This document shows, piece after piece, positions 56,648 through 64,000 of a stretch of 64,000 nt of DNA. Source of the DNA: Agrocybe praecox (Eukaryota > Basidiomycota > Agaricomycetes > Agaricales > Agrocybaceae). How positions within the stretch are numbered: the stretch's first letter is position 1; the number at the start of each line of letters is the position of its first letter. Made by a program: the position numbers and the translations under genes. Under the pieces are notes generated by a model that had not been told where the DNA came from, ran no database searches, and saw only the letters and a program-made list of their open reading frames with translations. Where the stretch lies: assembly GCA_964017145.1 (NCBI GenBank), contig OZ024842.1:3162001-3226000 (forward strand), given 5' to 3'.

Positions 56648-56836
56648 TCATTGCTGAATATCAGGATTTATTATATGTATACCAGCCGTTTTCAATGCTT
56701 CAATGCGTGCCGAAAATTCCGCATATCGGATGTCTCTGCAATCCAGTTCCACACATTTGATTCTGGATGTTGGATCAGGGTAAACCTTGGACGTCTGCAA
56801 TTCCAAGAAATCCAGTATTGGTGAGATATCGGCGAT
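56648..56836 (-). pseudogene. 3' fragment of the F-box gene, left by the duplication
   Basis: 189 bases corresponding at a constant offset of 2,081 to the last codons of the F-box gene at 58729-58917, with several differences. It stops exactly where the right duplication unit begins. It has no start and cannot encode a protein. Confidence 0.85.
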
Positions 56837-56983
56837 AGCTTCTCTATATTACCCCAAAATTATAGCGTTATTCTATTTGAAAAAGAAGACATGGACCACA
56901 AGATGCGTGAAAAGTTCGGTATATGGGTATGTAAGTAGAACTGCATAAGATTTCGTACAGGTCATAAATGACCGCATCCATCG

Positions 56984-58284
56984 TTACATCTTCGCTTTGA
57001 CCGCATTAGCCTCTGTTTCTACTGAACTAGACTGCACAGCTGTTTCCTGCTGGATCGCGATCTCGGTTTCAGTACTTTCTACTGGTACTTGGGCTGTATG
57101 GTTTTCAACGAAGAGAACGATTTCATTTGCTAATCGCTCTTGGACGTCCTTTGGTTCATTTTGTAACTCGTGATAGCCACCCTTGAGAAACAGGTCAGCT
57201 TGACGCAGTTACTAAGAACTGATAGAACGCGCACTTCAAAAAGCGTCAATTTCTTCTTGGTATCTGACGCAAGTTTATCATGGAAGGCCTTCGAGGCTTT
57301 GTGTGATGAAAACTTGTCTTCCGTGCCGTGTATGATCAAAACCTGCTCTCACAAAGTTAGCAACCATTGTAGATGTATGTGTCGTGTCCTGTGCAGCTTA
57401 CCGGGACATGCTTCGCCCACTTAGAATACCTGCTTTGCAACAGTTCTTCTCCCTATATAATTTCAGTACCTCGCAATTGATTATAGGTCTAAAATGGCAG
57501 ACCTTGCACAACACGTCACTGAGATGCTTGAGAGATCCCTGTAGCTTTACGAGAGGGTCTTTGAGGTATGCTGCATTGCTTTCCCGGTCGTGAGACAAGT
57601 CCTAAAGATGAAATATTGTTGAGAAAAAAGAAAGCAATCATCGACGAAATTCAGCGCACGTCTTCTTTAACAGGCGTAGGGATGAGGGTTGTTGGAAAGA
57701 CGGAACTGAGTTTACGGGCTATCCATACCGCAACTTTTGGTGCAGGTGAAGTTGGGTGAATCATTGGGCTCTGAGCAATGATTCCGGCAAGACCGTCTGC
57801 CGTCGACTTGTGAGGGCCATCCTCTCCTTGAGTCCCAAACCCAAGGACCTCTCCACCACCCTGGAATGTGACAATCATCAATGAACCATTATGAATGACA
57901 TTGCGAAGGATACCCTACCATTGAGTGACCCATCAGAAATATAGGGGTATTCTCGAAGGTCTTCTTAGCGTATCCAATAGCCCAGTCAATGTCCGACATT
58001 TGCTCTTTCCAAGACGTCTTGCCATAAGAGCTGCTCTTACTCTTCTTCCCTGTTGTATCTTGGGCCGTCAACCCAAACCCGCGTTGGTCAAACGAAAACA
58101 CGGCAACACCACGCGCAGCTAAGAGTGGGTGGAAGTGCGTATGTCGTCCTATGTGTTCTGAGAACCCATGAAGGAAGACAAGAGCAGCTTTTACAGGAAC
58201 ATTAGTTGGAGTATATGTGCGCGTGTAAAACTGTGTATTGTTGGCCCCAGCGAGCCAGGCTTCAGTGTATTGTTGCTGCGACAT
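56984..58284 (-). CDS. Monoglyceride lipase (Yju3/MGLL type), copy B
   Basis: Same catalytic motifs as copy A: LVFLHGFSEHIGRHTHFHPL, FSFDQRGFGLT, GHSMGGGEVLGFG, LIIHGTEDKFSSHKASKAFH and GGYHELHNEP, ending NAVKAKM at TAA 56986-56984. Start at the complement of 58282-58284 (MSQQQYTEAW). A further in-frame ATG lies at 58324-58326 (MSTITVLSRHISSS). The long leader possible in copy A is not available here. Seven extra bases put a TAG in that frame. Spacing between the copies is exactly 2,040 bp for the lipase part. Both look functional. Confidence 0.9.
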
Positions 58285-58728
58285 TGAGGACGATATATGA
58301 CGAGACAAGACGGTTATTGTCGACAATGGAAAGGATCTACGGATGCTGAAGTTGAACGTTGAGGTTTGAAAGAGTACCCTGCCAAAAGCAATTCATCCCA
58401 ATTGCGGGGAATGTTCAGGGGGCGCTTAGTGTGTCCACACGCCAGGCAGATTGATTGCCGAGTGCTCATTCAATATTCAGATCTCAGAACGGATGCCTTT
58501 CGAATCCGAGCGCGACGGATGCATATATATTCCGTTCACACAAGTACATACAAGTACAGATTTATCCAGAGAATGCTATCAAAAGCGTGTAAAAGTACGC
58601 ACATCCAATCCATGATTTATACATAGACCTGTATCCGAAATTGGTACAAATTTAAAGCCTGTCCCGGCTACTTGTCGCATTGAGAAAATAACCATTGAAG
58701 CTATGAACCACGCTTCAAGCTTCAAGCT
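58285..58728. other. Intergenic, lipase B promoter and F-box 3' flank
   Basis: 444 bases corresponding to 56245-56647 in the left unit. It contains the upstream region of lipase B. No additional gene. Confidence 0.5.
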
Positions 58729-60318
58729 TCATGGGTCAATATCAGGATTTGTGATATGTATACCAGCCTCTTTCAATGCTTCAACGCGTGCGGAAAATTG
58801 CATGTATCGGATGTCTCTGCAGTATAATTCCACATATTTGATCCTGGAAGTTGGATCTGGGTAGACCTTGGACGTCTGCGATTCCAGGAAATCCAGTATT
58901 GGTGAGATATCGGCGATGTCGTTGAAGTAGAGCCTTTCCATTGATTTCCCGACTTCTCCGTCTTTCATTTGGGCAAGGAACTCCGGAGACAACGTATAGC
59001 GATGGGGTAATTTAAGGCTCTTCAAAGATGGCGTGGCTTCGATGATGGTTTCGCCATCGAGAACAGGGTTGTTCCTTATTTCCCCGTAAGCCAGGGCTTC
59101 GAGGTGGCAACCAAAACGGCGCAGTAAGGCCTGATAAGCGGCTTTGGTGTTGAATAAACCTTCTACATTTCCCTTGAGATTTAATATACGCAGGCTTGGG
59201 ACGTAAAGGGGAAGATCTAGAGGTCCGAAAGATATAGCTCGAACAACTGAAAGGGACATGGTGTGGAGATTTGGAAGGTTGACGGTTTCGAATGTAGCCG
59301 ACCCCCCACGACAAACAATGGTTGTGTCGAGTTCCTCCAAATGTTTGCATCTCTGCACTACTTCCATGAAAGTCTCCAGGTACATGTTGTCTCCAATTCG
59401 CAACGTCTTGAGATTATCCCAAGGAAAAGCAATGAATTGTGGATCGATAATGGAGTGTGGATTGAGGGTAACGTCGAGGTTGGTAAGTTTCGAGGAGGGT
59501 CCGAAAGGGTTCAAAGAGTCTTTCTGCTCTTTTTCGGCGCGAGAAGGAACGGTTAGGTCGGTACATACTGTAAGGCTGACAATAGAGTCCATGGTGCCTG
59601 ACGGTGATCTGAAGAATTCATTGAAAGTATGCTCAAGGACGAGGAGCTTCAGAGTCCGTAAATGGGGGAGATACGGCACTATGGCACATTTAATTAACTC
59701 CGTTTCCCATTCCTCCAATCCTTGGGTTACTCTAAGATTTAATGGGCTGCCTTTGGCCTTTGTAAACCAGTTCCGGAGGTGATCAAAAAGTATTTCAATG
59801 TGTCGTTCCCGTGTGCGACGTTCAGGATACTGGTAAAGAAACAGTTTCACACTTACAGAGCTCCAAAACTCCGGTGTCGACAGCGCAAGCTGCCTCCATG
59901 CTTTGCAAATAAGGCAAAGAAGGACTGGCGATTGTTCTGCCTGAGGAGGGAATAATACGAATTGGGAGCTTCGTGTATAGTTGAAGATGATTTGGATAAG
60001 TTCTGGGGGTAGGAGTTTCCACGGGGCAAGTGCAATGTTGTATCTGGTAATTTGGGCAAGTATAGATGCACTTGTCTCGTCTAGTTGTTCTTTCCTTGAA
60101 GGACACTTCTCACGAAGAGCATGTGCTTCAATCATCTGTAGTTCAGATTTTCTGACACTAAGACGTGATTTGACCTCCAAAGTTTCGAGAGGGGATAATG
60201 TGCTGTTGGTATTGCCTAGTTTGAGATCGAAGTCATCGAATGCGAGGTAGGTTCGCTCGATGTCGGAGCCTACAATAGATGTGGCCACTGGCATATTTTT
60301 AAAGTCAGAATTATTCAT
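58729..60318 (-). CDS. F-box/LRR-type protein (agaric expanded family)
   Basis: A single-exon frame of 529 residues with ATG at the complement of 60316-60318 (MNNSDFKNMPVATSIVGSDI). A coiled N-terminal region (SPLETLEVKSRLSVRKSELQ, ILAQITRYNIALAP) precedes the F-box WKLLPPELIQIIFNYTRSSQ and LICKAWRQLALSTPEFWSSV. The rest has irregular leucine-rich repeats: LRTLKLLVLEH, LTNLDVTLNPHS, LKTLRIGDN, LEELDTTIV, LHTMSLSVV, LRILNLKGN, LKSLKLPHR. This is the build typical of large agaric F-box families and suggests an SCF adaptor. The substrate is unknown. Its 3' end was copied into the neighbouring tandem duplication. Confidence 0.85.
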   Translation of the reverse strand: MNNSDFKNMPVATSIVGSDIERTYLAFDDFDLKLGNTNSTLSPLETLEVKSRLSVRKSELQMIEAHALREKCPSRKEQLDETSASILAQITRYNIALAPWKLLPPELIQIIFNYTRSSQFVLFPPQAEQSPVLLCLICKAWRQLALSTPEFWSSVSVKLFLYQYPERRTRERHIEILFDHLRNWFTKAKGSPLNLRVTQGLEEWETELIKCAIVPYLPHLRTLKLLVLEHTFNEFFRSPSGTMDSIVSLTVCTDLTVPSRAEKEQKDSLNPFGPSSKLTNLDVTLNPHSIIDPQFIAFPWDNLKTLRIGDNMYLETFMEVVQRCKHLEELDTTIVCRGGSATFETVNLPNLHTMSLSVVRAISFGPLDLPLYVPSLRILNLKGNVEGLFNTKAAYQALLRRFGCHLEALAYGEIRNNPVLDGETIIEATPSLKSLKLPHRYTLSPEFLAQMKDGEVGKSMERLYFNDIADISPILDFLESQTSKVYPDPTSRIKYVELYCRDIRYMQFSARVEALKEAGIHITNPDIDP

Positions 60319-60773
60319 GGATACAACGTAGACATACTGTGAGACTGCTTCGTTTCATGTAATAGCATAAAGGAAGTGAAGTGACTCTTTGGCTGCAACA
60401 GCGCAGAAGGCTGCTTGAGGACCGTGAAGTGAGAGGGTGGACATGGTGTGAGAGGTTTATGGTCAATTCATGGCATCATTATTCGGCTCAAAGAGAGATA
60501 AGATTAGATCTCACACGTGCTTAGAAATCCAATTGATCATGATTCATGTCCAATTCCGTGCGCCCGGCGCCGCAATAATTCGCAAGTTGCAACCGATTTA
60601 CACGCTTCGGTTCTACGTCCACGACACATACTCTACAGTTTTGTGCTACACGCAAGTATATACCTACCTGGAAGGTCGGAAAAGGGGAAGGGCACGGATA
60701 CAAGATGCTGGGTATCTGGGCGACGCGATCTTGCTTCCCTTTACCAGTATCTGTTCTTGGTGCGCACTTGAAG
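60319..60773. promoter_or_regulatory. Divergent promoter, F-box and ABC transporter genes
   Basis: 455 bases between the two start codons. It includes AAGTATATACC (TATA-like) near 60655. In-frame codons upstream of the ABC ATG (from 60705) are open but give no presequence-like peptide. Confidence 0.4.
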
Positions 60774-63574
60774 ATGGCCAACCTTCGGAATTACCACGCT
60801 TCCTCGTTAGGTCTCTTGAAGGCTCATAGTCTACTTTGTAAACCGCCAACGGGGTACTATATCAACGCGGCCAAGCTTGATGGCTGGCCGACGCGAAGAT
60901 TTAACTCAACGCAGTCCCAAGCACCCTCCACCCCATCCATTTCCACTACCCCAGTTCCCAAACCCAAACGGTCACTGCTTTCAAAGGTTTTATCCCCAAA
61001 TACAGGTTCCAAGGAAGGCACATCCTCATTTCGCAAAATTATTTCGCTCGCAAAGCCTGAAACTAAACCTCTTTCTATTGCTATCGGGCTGTTACTAGTT
61101 TCCTCCGCGGTTTCGATGAGTGTTCCCTTTACCATTGGACGGCTAATTGACTTTTTCTCTTTGTCGAATCCTGTGAGTACAATTCTCACGCGCAAATCCA
61201 TCGCTGATCTAAAAGCAGCAAATTCCTTTTGGACTTTCGGTGTGGCAAGCTTCCGGAGCTATCCTCGTACTTTTCACTATTGGTGCAGTTGCAAATGCTT
61301 GTCGGGCTATGCTTATGAGGCTCTCAGGTAAGGCAAAATATCTATGGATGTGTCTTCTATGTCCTTAATAGATTTCAGGGCAAAGGATTGTCGCGCGCCT
61401 TCGGGAGCGAACTTACGCTGCTTCCCTCAGACAGGAAGTAGAATTCATTGAAAAGGGGGAAGGCGACGTTCTCAGTCGCCTGAGCGTAGATACAAGTATT
61501 GTCGGAGAAAGGTGAGCCCATCTGTATCCAGACTACTGCATATGTTGATATGAGGTCAAGTGTCACTCAGAACCTCTCTGACGGTCTTCGGGCAATTGTC
61601 ATGTCTACTGTGGGGCGTGTGTATATCCTACTTTTTTCTTTGTATAACACTCATAATTAGGTCAAGTTGGCGCCATGTTCTATGTGTCTCCTACCCTAAC
61701 GATGCTGATGCTGGCGATTGTTCCTCCTGTTTCATTGGGAGCTGTGCGTAAACGAGATATACAACTATAGAATTGGCTGTCTGATCATTCTTTCCTTAGG
61801 TGTTTTATGGACGATATCTGAAAAAGCTTTCGAATAAAACACAGGAAGCCATGGGAGAAATGACAAAGGTAAGTTCATAGCGCCTCATGTAAATATTACA
61901 TGGTAACGTCTGTCCACAGGTGGCTAGCGAGTCCCTGTCCGCGTTACGCACTGTTCACTCTTTCAACGCCGTCCCACAAGAAGAGCAGAAATTCCACGAG
62001 AAAGTAACCAAGGTCTTGACGCTTGCCAGGCGGGAAGCTATTGCAAGTGGTATATTCTTTGGAAGTACAGGTTGGAGCGGTAACATCACGATTCTTGGAC
62101 TCCTTGGTTATGGTCAGTGGGCGTTTGTTTATCGACACTTCTGGAAGCAACTGAACGAGCATTCTAGGTGGTACCCTCGTTTCACAGGGAGCTATATCTA
62201 TTGGAGATCTCACAAGTCTCTTACTATATACCGTCTATGTTGGAAGTGGTCTACAGATGCTCACGTGAGTGGTTTTCTATCGAAGCATCATTCCCAACTG
62301 ACGAGTAGCAACAGCACCTTCTTCGTAAGTGACGTTTTCAAATCGAAGGTCCACAATTTAACACTTTACTTGCTGGTAGTCTTCCATTATGCGTGGTATA
62401 GGAGCTGGTCAGCGTGTCTTTGAGGTTCTCGAAAGGAAACCTGCTATTCCGTATGCAAGTGGAGAAGAAATCCTTAAGGAGCAACTAGGCAGTATCAAAT
62501 TTGAAAATGTTCATTTCGAATATCCTAGTCGAAAGGGCTCAAAAATCTTGAACGAATTCAATTTGGAACTCGCCGTTGGAGAAAGCGTTGCTATTGTGTA
62601 TGTATATTTCGTTCCTTTTGATATTCGCGTCTAATGTAAATTCATATCTCAGTGGTGAAAGTGGTGGTGGAAAGTCATCTATCCACTCGCTTCTGCTCCG
62701 CTACTACGACCCCGTACAGGGAAAGATCACTTGTAACGGAAGGGGTAATTAACTTTCCCAAAAGCGTTATCCATCATAGTCTTATGACAATCTGCATAGA
62801 TATTCGAGAATTCTCCACTACTTCTTGGCGTTCGATTATTGGCGTCGTACCGCAAGATCCGGTTCTATTCACGGGAACAATTGCATCAAACATTGCGTTC
62901 GGTAACCCAGATGCAACACGCGAAGACATTGAACAAGCTGCAAGAGAGGCAAATTGTGAATTTGTTTGGGGTATGCCAAATGGGTTCGATACAGAAAGTG
63001 GGTACTTCGAGTCGATTCATTCTTGGTGTTTGTTTAAAATAGTCTAGTTGGTCGTTTAAGTTTAAGTGGCGGTCAACGTCAGCGTTTAGCAATAGCTCGC
63101 GCATTACTGAAGAAACCGGTCATTCTTGCCCTTGACGAAGCAACTAGTGCGTTAGATGCCACTTCTGAGCGCAGAGTAAGTCATGTGTCTACTCCATCTC
63201 TCGCTTCGCTAAAGGTTTGCTGTTTAGGTCAATGACGCAATAGACAAGATTCTGCGCTCCCGTCAAACCACTGTCCTTTTTGTTGCCCACCGATTATCAA
63301 CCATTGCTCGGGCAGAAAGAATAGTCGTTCTTGAAGGTGGTCGCATCAGCGAATCAGGAACATATCAAGAGCTCGTGAGTACTACATACAAGATAAACCT
63401 GCGATATGCGAACTGAATTGGTGTTCCCAGGTCGGCAGAGAAAATTCACGGTTCCGGGCATTGATGGCTGCTCAGCTAGATGCAGCTGCAGGTGAAAAAG
63501 TGGATTCAATCGCTTCGGAAGAAATTGAAGAAGAGGTCGAGGAGCAGGCATCTCATCGGGAGGCACAGCAATAG
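60774..63574 (+). CDS. MDL1: Mitochondrial half-size ABC transporter (MDL1/ABCB10 type)
   Basis: A half-transporter of the ABCB family in the inner mitochondrial membrane. Yeast Mdl1 exports peptides produced by m-AAA proteolysis, and ABCB10 acts in heme and redox homeostasis. ATG at 60774 ([20 protein letters not shown]) opens a presequence with RRFNSTQSQ. The membrane domain: [65 protein letters not shown]. The nucleotide-binding domain: [11 protein letters not shown], Walker [10 protein letters not shown], a Q-loop region [20 protein letters not shown], signature [18 protein letters not shown], Walker [15 protein letters not shown]-loop [20 protein letters not shown]. The C-terminal tail is acidic ([18 protein letters not shown]), TAG 63572-63574. 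About ten introns, all exons open. Confidence 0.93.
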
Positions 63575-63812
63575 ATCGCGGTAACCGTGTAACATCTTTT
63601 ACTTATTTTCCCCACTCCACCATTCTCTGTTTACATGTTGCATCATTTATTTACATCTAAGTAGACTTAATGGATTACAGCGCCCTAATTATACTTGTAG
63701 ACGTCACCCACATGCCTCATGAGGAAGTGCAGGACACCGCGTGCCTTCTGTGACATCATGCGATAATCATTTTATAAGGAATAGGGCCCACCCCGCTTTA
63801 TTCATTACCTTC

Positions 63813-64000
63813 ATGCAGGTTACGCCTAGCAGTACCGAACGAACCGTTTCACCGGTCCAGGCTCGCGAAGATCAGGGCTTTGAAGCTGGGAGAGCCAGAC
63901 AATACCTCAATGACATCAAAGGACCGCTAAAAGACTTGACTGTGAGTATTTGAGTTTTCATGACTTGCTGCCTTAGCTTGACAGAGGATTATTTCAGGCT
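63813..64000 (+). CDS. Start of an unidentified gene (partial, runs off the window)
   Basis: ATG at 63813 gives MQVTPSSTERTVSPVQARED, then QGFEAGRARQYLNDIKGPLK, DLT, followed by a GTGAGT donor at about 63941 and an acceptor at about 63996. The splice signals support a real first exon. I do not recognise the family. Confidence 0.45.

Larger units (their letters stand above)
54783..56836. repeat. Tandem duplication, left unit
   Basis: Unit of 2,054 bp: starts AGCTTCTCTATATTACCCC in the clathrin 3' flank, contains lipase copy A, and ends inside a cut piece of the F-box gene (GATATCGGCGAT). The right unit (56837-58917, 2,081 bp) begins with the same words. Confidence 0.85.
56837..58917. repeat. 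Tandem duplication, right unit
   Basis: Second copy of the 2-kb unit, highly similar to the left one by eye. It contains lipase copy B and the 3' end of the intact F-box gene. Confidence 0.85.

Overview
This window is nuclear DNA of a filamentous basidiomycete, most likely an Agaricomycete. The genes are packed on both strands and broken by many introns of about 50-60 bp with GT/AG ends and CTAAC-like branch points. They include fungus-specific families (FunK1 kinases, F-box proteins, a fungal clathrin light chain), short divergent promoters and a fungal Ty1/copia element. No bacterial operon, CRISPR array or rRNA is visible. Exon boundaries were read by eye, so single splice sites may be off by a few bases.

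1-13 kb is housekeeping: an HSL-type alpha/beta-hydrolase (363-3903), an ACAD10/11-like aminoglycoside-phosphotransferase-fold protein (4081-5582, minus), mitochondrial Hsp70 (6006-8392), an F-box protein (8798-10504), dynactin p25 (10887-11685, minus) and a TMEM70-like mitochondrial protein (11862-12789).

13.9-32.5 kb is the most unusual part. It holds three open genes and one decayed copy of an isocitrate lyase/PEP-mutase superfamily enzyme resembling fungal oxaloacetate acetylhydrolase (OAH). These are interleaved with two complete flavocytochrome b2-type 2-hydroxyacid dehydrogenases, the family that includes L-lactate and fungal glyoxylate dehydrogenases. Oxaloacetate cleavage and glyoxylate oxidation are the two known fungal routes to oxalate, so the block is a candidate oxalate/2-oxoacid cluster. 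The decayed copy carries a 161-bp MITE. A FunK1 kinase pseudogene lies between two of the genes.

32.7-42.0 kb holds PP2A leucine carboxyl methyltransferase (minus), which shares a 175-bp promoter with a very large Fe-S RecB-like nuclease / SAP-like / SF1 helicase fusion (plus). A mitochondrial single-span AAA-type protein (minus) follows.

42.7-51.0 kb is a second FunK1 gene (minus) split by a complete Ty1/copia element (43096-47905). The element has apparently identical 237-bp LTRs, a 5-bp target duplication, a primer site matching the initiator-tRNA anticodon arm and one open 1410-codon gag-pol, so the insertion is very young. 51.0-53.7 kb is gene-poor and holds a CA repeat and a 493-bp Tc1/mariner-like MITE.

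53.7-64 kb holds clathrin light chain, a tandem duplication of about 2.05 kb carrying two monoglyceride-lipase genes and a cut piece of the neighbouring F-box gene, that F-box/LRR gene, a mitochondrial half-ABC transporter (MDL1/ABCB10 type), and the start of an unidentified gene.
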